A DNA stretch of 64,000 bases from Mastigias papua (taxonomy: Eukaryota; Cnidaria; Scyphozoa; Rhizostomeae; Mastigiidae): the NCBI GenBank assembly GCA_964019165.1, contig OZ025272.1, positions 8,308,493-8,372,492 on the forward strand, given 5' to 3'. The position numbers were made by a program, and so were the translations under genes. How positions within the stretch are numbered: position 1 is the stretch's first letter; the number at the start of each line of letters is the position of its first letter. Shown here in pieces: positions 33,278 through 44,961 of the stretch. The notes under the pieces were generated by a model. It had not been told where the DNA came from. It did no database searches and saw only the letters and a list, made by a program, of their open reading frames with translations.

Positions 33278-34980
33278 CGGGTGTAAAGTGAAATCTAATG
33301 TGATTGGTGGATCTCCTAGTCCTTAGTTACGTGGTAGCAACTGATTTTCTCTGGGGAAGCTACTATGGTCTTGCACTTTACAAGATAACGGTAGAGTGTT
33401 TCTACCTAGATATTTCGTCAAATTGTTTAGCCATTATATTTATCTTTCCTTGGAAGCTCTATATTTCAATAGTGTTTATATCTATTATTCATTTGTGCTC
33501 TACATAACTGTGACTCGTGCTTTGAAGTTCGATCGAGTTAGGCCATCTCCATAAACAGTAGATCATTTTGTAACCGTTCCAATATTATTTTATTTCTAGT
33601 ACATTCATTCAGGCGTTCATTTAATGCATGTTCAGTACTTTTTCTTCGGCAGCAACTTACTGTCATCTTTCACCAACACTAATACCAAACTAGAATTATG
33701 CTAACGTTTCCATTCCGTCACAACATCTTGCCCTTTGTTCAAACCAATTTACATACCATCTAACCATCAATACCTTGCCATATATATCCTAGCCCTTCCT
33801 CTTTAGAGCAGTAATGTTTACTTCATCCTTTCTAGGTAGGCTGGATATAAAGTATATTATTTACCAACAGTTATAAACTAGTTAGGTAGTATGAATCCCG
33901 ACAGAGGAAAGACATAACAACATAAGCTACAAACGTCTCCAAGACTTTAAACATTCGTACTACTGAAAAGTCAGTTAGTTGTGTGGATCGCATATATAGT
34001 CTAGTCTTAAGTTCGTAAACAAAGTACGAAGCTGGTACTCATTTTCCACACAAGTAACAGATGCTCCAGATCAAAAGTATAGAGGAAAACGACTAGTCAA
34101 GTGAACGAGTGAATTGAATATAGGGGTACTTAATCCAGTGTAGTGTCGAATTTCGTAATTGGTCAAGTTTTTGTATGAAAGCATAGCTTTCTCAAATTTT
34201 GTTCTTAATGTCAGTTAAACTTGTTCAAGTTCTACTGCTACTTTGTTGAAATGACTGATGTTTAACATTAGTTATTTGATGTTCCCCTTCCCTATTTTGA
34301 GAGTAAAAATTTTCCATGTTGGTGGTTCATTCTTTATTGCTGTCCAGGAATATGGGAAAAGGGGTTTAGCGGATCAAAGGCGTCTGTAAACAGTGTTCCT
34401 CTTCTTTATACGTTTATCCATCACACTTCGACGAAGATTTGGGATTGTTATCGACCCGCTCTTTTACTCTTTCTGTGCATGTCTCCAGGGACATCACTCT
34501 TACCACAAAAATATGGTCTTCCGAGCAATACCTATTACACACGTAAGAATCCCTCCACGCGTACTCTCACTGTCCACGACCGCTTCGTATGGTGTTCAGA
34601 TGGATATTGGAAAATGATTCGGTAGATTTAGCTAAGTGACAAATTATAACTAAACGCAGAACAATTGTTTGGCATTTTGTAACAACAATAAAAAGTTTCC
34701 AAAGTTGCTGTAATCTATAGGGCATGATACCCTGTAGGCCTCCGCTACTCAAATCATGGAATCAACGTTTGTAGGTATTAAAAATATGAGTAAAACAAGT
34801 CTAACTACCAAAAGGTGACGTCAAAACGACTATCAAAACAGATAAAATAAAATGTTGGCTCTGAGTTCACAAAATAGTGATCTTCCAGAACACATCGTAC
34901 CTGAATGTAGGTCGGTTGCTACCATGTAACTAAGGACTGAGCTATTCGACCAATCACGTTCGATCTCACTTTACAGCCGT
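33278..34980. mobile_element. Candidate DNA transposon bounded by about 68-bp inverted repeats
   Basis: 33,278-33,344 and the reverse complement of 34,911-34,980 share ctgtaaagtgagat/gtgtaaagtgaaatc, gtgattggt, and tagtccttagttac followed by tggtagcaac. Similarity stops beyond about 70 bp. No transposase recognised inside (ORFs of 61-74 aa lack motifs) and no clear target duplication, so a non-autonomous element is the best reading. Confidence 0.55.
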
Positions 34981-36585
34981 GTCTAATATGCGATAAGATT
35001 ACTGTACGTAGCAAATAATATATAGAGTAGCTAAAGAGCTTTACTTTGATATATTACGATAAAAGCAAAACTTTGTGTTACTGTCATCATTCGTTTGCTA
35101 AAATTAACTAGGAAGAAGAGACTCTGGATTTGGAAGCTTGGAAGGAATGAGGAACTGCCGCCAACACTGTTAGGATGACCATACTTAGCAGAAGTTATTC
35201 AAGTTGCAATATACGTATTTACTCGTCTCATTACTCACAGCTTTGCTCTACACTTCTATCTTTCATTCTGGTTTAATTACATAAATGACAACACATCACA
35301 TTCCAGCTGACACACTAGCCCCCATCCATCTTCCTGCGCACTAGAAGCATTTGCTTTCTATTTCATTTCGCTATTCGATTTTCAGGGCTATATCTCTCTT
35401 TTGAAGCATCTGCATTGTCTAACAAAAGGAAATTTCCTATTTAGAACTCGCCTTTCATATTGGTTAACTACTTCTGACTTATCGATTGGCCATTTGACTT
35501 GCCGTTATGCACAGAAACTCGCTTGACGTTGCTAAATGGATATCTTATGTTCTTATGATTAGCTTCTTTGTTTCTATTATGATGGATATTGTGACTAACC
35601 TTATATTGGCATTCTTGTTTATTCAATTGACTTCGTATCCAATTTGGTTTTCTTTTTCTATTGAATTTCTTGAAAACTGCTTGCGAACTGCTGTTTTCAA
35701 GCTTTTGGACATCTGTGTCACAAAATTTAATGAAGTCTATAGGAATGTATGTTTGTGTGCTGCCTATAGACTGCTATTCGCTCTGTGACATCCTTCGTTG
35801 ATCCATGTATTGACGAGTATCATTATTTAACGTGCAGAGAACACGGAGGCAGAGAGAGGAGACGGTGATGTTGACGATACTCAGACTCTACTCTGACCAA
35901 CTATACATTAAAATTTACACGAATATATACATAAACATTGAACAACCCAGAATAAACACAAATGAGGTAGAGGATGGGTTAGGTGCTTGTTAGTTGTTTA
36001 CTGAATGGATTCGTGTGGCGATGAATGCGTATAGAACAACAGAAGAGGAATGACCAGATGTGTGATGACAGAAGTGGCGTACGGTGATTTCCAAGGTGTG
36101 TGCTTCAAGGATGCGAATGAATGAGAGAAGGAAAAACAGGCGTTGACCAAGAAGTGGCCTAAGTTACAATGTTTACGTTCACTACAAGTCTCTTGTAAGG
36201 TGCTACATAATGACGAATAGTTTTGTATGATTAAATCGAAAAAACATAGAGGCACAAGCATAGGTCCCTTTGACAAGGCCAGATTTGGAGACTTTTGCGC
36301 ACATTCGGGAACAAATCATAAATTTATGACAGCAAAGCGGAAGATGGATATGAGTACCAATACCTATTGAATCACAAATGGAAGACAATTTTTATCTATG
36401 CATGAGTTTTGTTTAGTCTTGAAACTGAAATATACTCTCTGTATTTTAGTAAAAATTGAGCTAAGTGACAGGAGAAAGAACCAGTGGTGGGGCGTTTCCC
36501 TGGTAACCATTGTGGTATGATACACCGATATATAAGGGAAGTTATCATCTGCTCACTATCTTTATTGCACATCACATTTCTCCAG
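34981..36585. other. Non-coding stretch
   Basis: A 93-codon plus ORF (35,507-35,788) is hydrophobic but lacks homology or splice support. A TATA-like tatataagg at 36,529-36,537 lies about 50 bp upstream of the palindrome. Confidence 0.45.
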
Positions 36586-36692
36586 CCTACTTTAGTTCAT
36601 CCATTCAAGTGAAAACTGATGCAAACGCATGCCTGGAGACTCCAGGCATGCGTTTGCATCAGTTTTCACTTGAATGGATGAACTAAAGTAGG
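36586..36692. repeat. Perfect 53-nt palindrome with a 1-nt centre
   Basis: Arms 36,586-36,638 and 36,640-36,692 are exact reverse complements over 53 nt, separated by one A at 36,639. The centre is cctggagactccagg. Outside the arms the flanks do not match. No coding frame. It could extrude as a cruciform or, if transcribed, give a long perfect hairpin RNA. Confidence 0.97.
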
Positions 36693-37452
36693 AGTAATAT
36701 ATGTGTAAATGTACTCTACAAAGGTCATTTCTCACCATAGCCACTCCTGATATCATGGGAAAGCCAGTCGAGCGTGCAGCTCTTGGCTCTGTAGCTTTGA
36801 GACTTTAAATAAAGTATAGGAAGAGAACAAGTAAGTGCAGAATTACTTGCGTCAAGCTATGGCTATATAGATGAAATTAGTTAAGAGTCCCCTCTACACT
36901 ATAGAATGAATTTACTTTATAAGATTATATCTATAGAGTGTGAGAGGCTTTTAAGAAAAAGACCTAATATATTGATAGATTTCTATAAGACCCTTTGCAT
37001 AACTTTTCTGTTTTTCTGACGCTTCAAGGTAATAGTGTACACAAGATCTTGTGGCACCCACAACAAGGAACACAATTATTTAGTATACATAATTTCGATC
37101 CATTTAGATATTTCCCTATTTAGATAGTGTGCCTGCGGGCGTGTGCGTGCGTGCGTGTGTGCGTGAGTGGGCGCACCCGCGTGTGTGTGTGTTTCTGTAT
37201 ATTTCCATCCTGCCTTGCTTGCAATAAAAATAATACTAACAACCCAATAGTCTAGTGCTTGAGAAACATTATTTTAACTTCACTTATCTCTTCCCTTGTC
37301 ATTTGAATAGATTGAATGCAAGTACCAAAAAATTTATTGAAATTTTTAAGATGGGTTTAAAATGCTTCTATTACTCGCATGATGAACATTTCCTAATACA
37401 AAATGACAAAAGCAGATCATTGAGTCAAGAAAATATTTTTTATTGAAATTAA
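36693..37452. other. Non-coding flank before the transposon
   Basis: Contains a GT/GC-rich simple repeat (37,128-37,193) and the 5' TTAA target site at 37,449-37,452. No gene supported. Confidence 0.5.
37128..37193 (+). repeat. (GT/GC)n simple repeat
   Basis: Alternating gtgtgcgtgcgtgcgtgtgt and later gcgtgtgtgtgtgt with interruptions. A Z-DNA-prone purine-pyrimidine tract about 250 bp from the transposon end. Confidence 0.9.
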
Positions 37453-37470
37453 GGTAGGGGGATCCCAAAA
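37453..37470 (+). repeat. Left terminal inverted repeat
   Basis: GGTAGGGGGATCCCAAAA, preceded by TTAA. Identity with the right end stops at the 19th base. The inner GGGGGATCCC is itself partly palindromic. Confidence 0.97.
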
Positions 37471-37907
37471 ATTTACATAATTTTTGAAAATTAAGCAAAA
37501 ATTTTGTTTTCACTAAAGTGTATCAAAATTTCACGGAGAATTCAATCCTAGCCTTCAAATTTCCATCAAGAATAGGAAACTTGCTTAGAAAGTTGCTTTT
37601 TGATGAGGTGCCTTTCTATGATGTTCCTTAGCAACCATTTTTGCCCTTAGTTACCAGTAATTCCCCCCAAAAGTTGCAGTGTCGCTGCTATCAAATAGAA
37701 ACTATACCACCTTAAAGCTGATTCCCACCTTGATCTTGTCTTAAAACGAGGTTCTGCTAGGGTTCAAAGTCCAGAAATGCCATTTTGTAGCTACAGTGGT
37801 TATAATCGCGACTGCACTGGATTTCCAACACGATTTTATGTTTTATCTCTTGTCACAGTCTTTTCATAGTAACCTTGGACAGTAAAAATAACCTTTGCTA
37901 GACCATA

Positions 37908-39692
37908 ATGGGTGATGGTAATAAAAGCAGAAGCAGAGGCAGAAAGAGAAAAAGGAGAGTTGCACAGGATCAGTTTAGGCCAAAAAGGCAGTGCGTAGGA
38001 AATGAGCAGCAGGATGCAGATGGGGACAGTTCTGCAGGAACCTCAGCATCACAGAGAAAGTTAAATTATCACCAAATGGATAAAATACTTTGCCCTACCA
38101 AAGATCAAGTGAAGCAGGGCTTCATTTTACTTGATGCTTCCAACTTGTTTGAGTTTTTAGAAGAGGTTATGAGATGCCCAGAATGTATGGGAAAAGGAAT
38201 CTCCTGTAGCATTGTCCTTGACAAAAAGACAGGTTTTAACCATTTCTTGGACATAAGTTGTAGAAACTGTCATTTCCAATCTGGATTTGAGACATCAAAA
38301 AAGATAGAAAGCAAAGGGTCGGGCCGAGCAATGAATGAGGTTAACCTGAGAATGGTGTCATTTGTGCGGTCATTTGGAAGAGGTTACAGTGTTCTGGAGA
38401 ACTTTTCTTTATTTCTGAATTCCCCTTCCCCAATGACAAAGAGGAACTACAAGAAAATTTTCAGGAAACTGCTGTGTGCCAATAAAGAAGTTGCAAAAGA
38501 AAGTATGGAAAGAGCTGCAATGGAAGTAAAGAACAAAGAGGAGCCTACAAATTGTGCTGTTTCATTGGATGGCACTTGGCAAAGACGTGGTCATGCAAGT
38601 CACCATGGTGTTGTTACATGCAACCTTGTTGACACAGGAAAATGTGTAGACATTGAGGTGCTATCAAACTTTTGTGAAGGCTGTTCTTATTGGGAAGATA
38701 AAGATAGGACCACAAGGGAATTTGTTCTTTGGCAAGAGAAGCACAGTTGTAAAGCAAATCATAGAGGAAGTGCTGGTGCTATGGAGCCATTAGGAGCAGG
38801 GCGCATCTTCCAGCGATCAGAAGCAATTCATGGACTTAGGTATGATAAATATCTTGGTGATGGTGACTCAGCATCTTACAAAAAAGTCAGCCAGCTGTGC
38901 CCATATGGGAAAGATTTTGAAATTGAAAAGCTCGAATGTATAGGACACATACAGAAAAGATGTGGAACCAGGCTTAGGCGACTAAAGAAAGAAAATAAAA
39001 ACTTGAGATTTTCAGATGGAAAAGGACTATCTGGTACTGGCAGGCTGACAGAAAAAATGATAGATACTCTTCAGAATTATTATGGGTTTGCAATAAGACA
39101 AAATAGTGGAAATCTAGAAGGTATGCAACAGTCTGTCTCTGCAATTTTACCACATGTTGCTTCAACTGCTAAGAATAAAATGCATGACAATTGCCCAGAT
39201 GGTCACAATTCCTGGTGTGGTTTCAAAAGAAATCCAGATACTTATAAACACAAGGCAGGTCTCCCAATGGATATCTATGGTTTCATTAAGCCAGTTTTTG
39301 ATGACTTGTCCTCTCCAGATTTGCTTAAGAAATGCCTTCATGGCAAATCTCAGAATGGTAATGAGTGCCTCAATAAATTGATCTGGGATAGATGCTCAAA
39401 GGAATATTTTGTTGAAAAGGATGTAATTGAAGATGCTTGTTATTCTGCTGTGAGCCACTTTAATGATGGAAGAGATTCAGTTATCAAGATGTTTCAAAAG
39501 CTGAACATATTTGCAGGACACTTTACAGAAGATGCGTGCAAGCAACAGAATGCAAAGCGGGTGCGAAAGTCATTGGAAAAATCATCTTATAGGGCTAAAG
39601 CAAGGAGGAAGACCCTCAGAGCAAGAAAAAAAGGTTTTGCAGACAATAACAGTTTGAAGGAAGGAAACATTTATGAAGCAGGAGCACATTGA
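37908..39692 (+). CDS. Mutator-like/Kolobok-type transposase, 594 aa
   Basis: A single uninterrupted frame; the ATG has A at -3 and G at +4. Residues 8-17 are a basic, nuclear-localisation-like stretch. Residues 90-121 hold two Cys pairs (C90-x2-C93, C118-x2-C121), a zinc-ribbon-like DNA-binding region. The catalytic core has the D221 motif (SLDGTWQRRGHASHHGVV), the CEGCSYW pair (C256/C259), C281-x3-H285 before HRGSAGAME, the second D in YLGDGDSASYKKV (D318/D320), GHIQKRCGTRLRRLK, and the E in CLHGKSQNGNECLN (E486). These match the Mutator-like transposase domain common in cnidarian, arthropod and other animal genomes. The C-terminus is basic. It would cut at the TIRs and integrate at TTAA. 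All expected catalytic acids are present and no frame damage is seen. The only long intact ORF in the window. Confidence 0.95.
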   Translation: MGDGNKSRSRGRKRKRRVAQDQFRPKRQCVGNEQQDADGDSSAGTSASQRKLNYHQMDKILCPTKDQVKQGFILLDASNLFEFLEEVMRCPECMGKGISCSIVLDKKTGFNHFLDISCRNCHFQSGFETSKKIESKGSGRAMNEVNLRMVSFVRSFGRGYSVLENFSLFLNSPSPMTKRNYKKIFRKLLCANKEVAKESMERAAMEVKNKEEPTNCAVSLDGTWQRRGHASHHGVVTCNLVDTGKCVDIEVLSNFCEGCSYWEDKDRTTREFVLWQEKHSCKANHRGSAGAMEPLGAGRIFQRSEAIHGLRYDKYLGDGDSASYKKVSQLCPYGKDFEIEKLECIGHIQKRCGTRLRRLKKENKNLRFSDGKGLSGTGRLTEKMIDTLQNYYGFAIRQNSGNLEGMQQSVSAILPHVASTAKNKMHDNCPDGHNSWCGFKRNPDTYKHKAGLPMDIYGFIKPVFDDLSSPDLLKKCLHGKSQNGNECLNKLIWDRCSKEYFVEKDVIEDACYSAVSHFNDGRDSVIKMFQKLNIFAGHFTEDACKQQNAKRVRKSLEKSSYRAKARRKTLRARKKGFADNNSLKEGNIYEAGAH

Positions 39693-40233
39693 ATCTACAC
39701 ATCTCTCACAATAGCTAAGAGCAAACTTCAAAGGCATTTTTCTCAACTTCCGGATTTCTTGCATATTGTTTAAGCTAGATTCACTATATCTCCAAAAGTA
39801 TTACACCTATCTACATGCAATTTTTTCTGTGCAAACTTCATTTATATCTCAAAGTATTGACAGAAAAGAAATTTCTCTTTGCCTTCCATTGTGACATACA
39901 GGTCAAGGAAATATGTTAGAGATGCATAAATTATATGGCATCTGATGTAAAATTGGTAAAAAAAAACATTTTTGACCTTTACTGAAATTCTTTTTCTGTC
40001 AATACATCATATTTCTGCTACTATTTATAAATCCCAAGTTTCAAGTCTGTAAGTGACACCATTTCTCCATAATAGTGATTCAAAATTTACCACTATTTCA
40101 TAACCGAGCAGCCATTTTGAATAGCTAATTTGCATGATTAATTGGCAAATTGTAAAAAATGAATGAATAAGCATAAGCAGATTATCCTGGGCAGTTCCTA
40201 TGCTTTTAAGTAATGTTTTGTAGAATTTCCTGA

Positions 40234-40251
40234 TTTTGGGATCCCCCTACC
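40234..40251 (-). repeat. Right terminal inverted repeat
   Basis: Exact reverse complement of the left 18 bp, followed by TTAA at 40,252-40,255. Confidence 0.97.
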
Positions 40252-40255
40252 TTAA

Positions 40256-43200
40256 CAGACGTAAGGCCAATACTGAGCATAGCAATGGTATAGAAAGCAT
40301 GATATCTCAAACAGCTCTTACGCAATTAGGAAACAACTAATTATCGATAGTAATCTTAGACGTTTAGTTTAGATATCTGAGTTTGGACCTAAAAGAATGC
40401 CATTCATAAATACATGATATTGGCAAATCAATATATCTACCACTTGAAGTATTGTCTATACATTGGTGAAATATATTAAACATACAGAAGAGGTGTCGCA
40501 GTAGTTCTCTTGTCTAAAGAGTCTTTCTCAGCTCAATATGTGATATGAGGGAAATTTCCCTTAATTTTTAATTAGCATCGAATGCATATTCTTCGTTGTC
40601 TTTTAAGACATTTGAAAGTGTAGCTTTGTCTGATAGTTTATCCCCCTTAGGTTGAAAGGTCTGTGAACCAAATAGTCACAAGACCAAACTGGCAATGGTG
40701 CAGGAGGTATAAAATTTGAATCTAATTTTAATGCAAATGTTAATGAAACTGATACTCGTAATTGTGCATATAAGACAAGAAGGGCAATTTAGAGATTTAC
40801 CTAATCATTCATGAAGGGAGCTCTCATCAACGTCCAGCTTCAATGTAATATTGCAGCTTGCTGCCTGCTATCCAAAGCAACATTCGATCTACACCGTGCC
40901 CCAACAAATACTCTTACTTTATAAATGTTTATAACTCTTAGCATCTTAATGAGATACAAAATTCTTAATGATTGTATTTCAGCAACCCATTGTCTGATGG
41001 AGGCCTTCTTCAAGGTTTGGCATTAGAAATCATGTGGAAGTCACTCATGCACACGAAATATGCCTTGCAGGTTAATGCTATTGCAAACTTAAGCAACAGT
41101 AGTGGTTGCGAATCTTTCGTTTTACAGAAGAAAGGTAATTAGTAATGCTTACCTGCAATTGCATTTTCACGGTTTCTTTGCATGATATTCTCCTGAAACA
41201 AAGATTAATTCGAGAAGGTGTAGTGTTCTTATTAGCTGTAACTGCGAAGGAACTAACTTTTATTTCTCACCACTCCCCTTTTTAGTTATCTTTGTTTTCT
41301 GCTTCGGCCGTTGCACGTAATGCAATTTCAAATCTTTGACTTTCCGAGGCATCCAATTTATCGGCACAAATTTCCGGGTTTGTCAAAGCTTCGATTGGTT
41401 AGCTTCATACTACTTATATACAGAAGGGACTTTATCAGCCTCCTTGACATTGCCCAGTGTTCTATCTTAGTCATAAAGATTATTGTAGTTACCTCAAACA
41501 TCTGTTCTAAATGCATACCTCATTCAAATAGGAAGTACTGTTATTGGTATATCGCAAAGGTTCTGTGCTAGTTCTCATCTCTCACTCAGGAACTGAGAGG
41601 ACAATCTCAAAGCTTAAATTGGTACGCTCTATTGCAGTCGATTATATATGCTGATAAATATCAGCTTTGTAACCATCTCATGATATGATTTAATTCACAT
41701 TGTGTTCTCATTTTGTTGATTTTCCCTGACTATTTAACACTCTGAGTATGGCCCTTCTCTCTCAGGACTCATTTACTTCCAATTTGGCTTAAATCCCAAG
41801 TTAGTTAATTTTGCTTATTGATTATCTATCAAGATCAGGATCCTCAGTCATTTTCAGCATCATACCCTGTGTATAAATGTATGCACATGTTAGAAGCAAA
41901 GTATTATTAATTGAAGTATTCATTACTCTTCTTGGAATGCCGGTTACTTAATAATTATAATTCCTAAGAAGGGGCGAGGAACTGAAAATGATAAAGAACA
42001 TATTACTATAAGAGGCAAGGCAAAAAGTCAGTCACATTTTAGCTGTGATTTTCAAATTACTGAATATTGATTGGGAAACACAAATGTGGGCAGTAGGAAA
42101 GGAAGCTTTTGCATCTATAGTCCTTCTCCTGACTGCTTAGAAAGGAGCATATAATTCTCTATTTTACAATTTTAGGAGAGACTTTGAATGTGATTTGCAT
42201 TGTAAGGAAGCCATATTCCCTATAAGCATGCTTTAAATGGAGCTAAAAAGCCGGCATCTATCATTTGCATTCATTAAGTGTTCGCAATACTCTTATTCAT
42301 TACATCATTTCTAACCAGAAAATTTTATTCGGACTAGAGGTATACAGGATCAGAGTTTTCTAAATTCCGCCAATATTTCAATTCTGCCCGGAGTTGGCTG
42401 CCTTTGGCCGGATTTGGCCGGATATTCTGCGCAGTGTGAATGCTGAAACCACGTGAAGCCAGGATACTTTGTCCATTGAAAATAAACTGCAGCAATGTAC
42501 TGGACCTTATTATTTGTATCTGGGGAACCCATCCTAACAAACTTTGTAATCGATTGCAATAAATTTTATTTCATTTGATATTCCTACACAAAATACCTCC
42601 GGAAATAAGTTCTTAAACAGCAACTTACGAATAGAGATATATCATTGATAAGTCCCTTTGAAAGTCAATTTGCTGTTCTGTGGAGTGTACGTTATGACTA
42701 TGTAGATGTGTGTGTTGTGAGTAATGTTGAAACGACCTAGCGTTGGAAATTTATTATCAACAATATCAGCAGAGGCATCATTCCATTCTGTGAGTGCTTT
42801 ATAGTGAAAGTAATTGGGAATGCTAAGTGCCCCTTCTAATGGTGGAGACAACACCATACGTATCTTTCCCACGCAGTGTCGTATCGATACTATAAATATG
42901 GCACTGGGTGGGAGGTTATTAGCAATTTTTCCCCGAAATTTCTTAGCCCATTTATGTGCAAATTCAATTCTAATCAATAGAATTGTAAATGAAAAGAGAT
43001 GTACTCACACTTGTTGGCTCAAAATACCTATTTATGGTTGTTCACTTTACATTTAGCAGTGAGAAAGCTCTGCCAATGCGATAAAGTAAAGATAAGTATG
43101 CTGTAGTTCTGAATATCTGCTCGAAGTTTCTTACAAAATGGTACATTTAGGGAGGCGTGATACCCCCATACACTACCCAGTAGCTATACTTCTGTTCTGA

Positions 43201-44730
43201 CAAATTGCAAAGTTGGCCGATAGGTTTTTGTTCAAGCCAGCATCCAGAGTTTCTGGAATTCCGATATTCCCCTAATTCCGACTAAGAGTGGCATGTCCTT
43301 CACTGGTTCCTCTGCATATTCAATGCAAACGCATCTGTGCTGCTGCATCTCTACTTCAGTGTTTTATTTCGTGTAGTCTATTTACTGGGAGAATTGACTT
43401 CAGATTGACTTAGCAAGGTTTGGTAGTACCTCCTTTTGTCAACTTCAATTGAGAGAAATAGTGTCATCCAGTGAACTTCGGCTGACTTGGCGAACTACCC
43501 ATTGAGAATATTAGCAAGCATAACATACCCTTTATACTCGAGCACTTCTTGGATCGTGTAATCAAACATTTCATCTTTCTTCTAGTGCAAGTATTCAACA
43601 ATTCAACTTTCATAACCGTTGATTGTTGCACAAGTATCATTTGTATGTCAGTATTATACTGCTCAGTCTCATTCCTTTCGTCTTCATTACTGATCAAGCA
43701 GCTGTTAACTGTCTTGGATTTTTGTCATCAACTTTCTTGCATTTGCTTTCCTCTTAGACGTTCTAAATGAGCACTCTTAGTATGATTCTGGTCGCCATCC
43801 AACTTTGTGAATCATGTGTAAAGTGCAAGCTTTGTTAGTTGATTATTATAGCATACTTACATATGGTACTCGCTGTTTTCCATACCATTTACTTTTCCAT
43901 CTCTTTTATCGCCTAGCGTAATGCTTACAGTAACCCCATATCTGGCCATATACATACAGAGAATGAGACTGACTTACTCTTTTGGAGACAAATCAGATAT
44001 AACTCGATAATGACACAAAGATCTCTACGTGTCTGTAACAAATATCGGTAGCTGTGATAAGTATTTCCTTGATACGAAAGTCTACACAAATGACAAAGCT
44101 TGGTTAATTTAAATGTTCAATGCATGGGTAGATCCAGCCTGAGCGTACCTGTTGCTCTGACCGTAGTCTCAGGAAAACACTAGGATCACGCCCTTAAAAT
44201 CTAAAATATGTTCCCTTCCGATACGTGGGATGCACCAAAATGCACGACTCTCCTAATTGTTTCATTCATCCACACAACATTACAGTCAATAATTTCAAGC
44301 CATAGAACAATTAGGGTTAATCCTTTTTAGAGATTCTAGAGTCAGGCTCTTTCCAAACTTTGGACTCTTCAAAAATGCAAAATGCGATTGAGTGTTCCGC
44401 GGGACTAAATAAACCACCACCAATCAGTACGTTTCTCCAATTAATTGATCAATGATCGGCATCAGGATATAAAAAATAGCAATAAATTTCACAATAAAGA
44501 TAATGACTAGTAACTTGATGATGATGAAAAATATAATAGCAAACAGCTGGAATAACAATTGCAAACAGCAGTATTGTTAATTGGGTTTGGGATTAAAGGG
44601 ATATGTTTGCCTGTGGCTAATCGATATAGATGATAAATGAGACCCTTACGTCAAGGCGAACAAACGATTCCAGATGTTCCTTGGAAATTTCGTGCTTCGG
44701 TGGTGAAAACTTTGGGCGTTTCCCACATGT
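40256..44730. other. Non-coding stretch with one orphan candidate exon
   Basis: Apart from the small candidate exon at 41,153-41,192 nothing is supported. The 111-codon minus ORF at 42,642-42,977 has no recognisable motif. Confidence 0.45.
41153..41192 (-). CDS. Candidate 40-nt internal exon of an unknown gene
   Basis: The minus strand has a near-consensus acceptor (TTTGTTTCAG) and donor (GCAG|GTAAGCATT) 40 nt apart. One frame is fully open (ENIMQRNRENAIA plus one base). Splice signals are very good but the peptide is too short to identify and no partner exons were found. Confidence 0.3.
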
Positions 44731-44961
44731 TCATCTTCTGATATAATGATACCCCCTGAACGAATCAGGGGAAGTAAAGCATCTAAACCAATCCCTTTTA
44801 GGGTTCCTCAAACCGGAAGATGGTTCTGAGCTAACTATCAAGTCAAAGTTCAAAGGTTCAGTAAAGCTTTCGTCGTTGAGTCTCCCTTCATTGCAGTCTC
44901 GCATTACTGCACTAACTCTATCACGAAGCAACGCTATAATCCTCCCTGTCGAGTCGTCCAT
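44731..44961 (-). CDS. Candidate coding exon or small ORF, 76 aa, unknown
   Basis: ATG in a favourable context (gcaATGG) opens 76 codons whose composition looks coding: MDDSTGRIIALLRDRVSAVM, RDCNEGRLNDESFTEPLNFD, LIVSSEPSSGLRNPKRDW, RCFTSPDSFRGYHYI. It is locally less AT-rich and mixes charged residues, unlike the Phe/Ile/Ser-rich noise ORFs here. No domain recognised. May be a first exon with a cryptic donor before the stop. Confidence 0.4.
   Translation of the reverse strand: MDDSTGRIIALLRDRVSAVMRDCNEGRLNDESFTEPLNFDLIVSSEPSSGLRNPKRDWFRCFTSPDSFRGYHYIRR

Larger units (their letters stand above)
37453..40251 (+). mobile_element. Intact TTAA-inserting DNA transposon (Mutator-like transposase, Kolobok-type)
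   Basis: The 2,799-bp element has perfect 18-bp terminal inverted repeats (GGTAGGGGGATCCCAAAA and its complement) and is flanked on both sides by TTAA (37,449-37,452 and 40,252-40,255), the expected target duplication. It contains one uninterrupted 594-codon transposase with about 455 bp of 5' and 560 bp of 3' non-coding sequence. Identical TIRs, clean target duplication and an open frame suggest recent insertion and possible activity. TTAA specificity is known for piggyBac and Kolobok; the transposase is not piggyBac-like, so Kolobok-type is the best inference. Confidence 0.93.

Noticed and set aside
35507..35788. 93-codon hydrophobic plus ORF
   Set aside because: Hydrophobicity comes from T-rich sequence. 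No homology or context.
42642..42977. 111-codon minus ORF
   Set aside because: Not recognisable, no splice sites fitting its ends, composition typical of chance ORFs.
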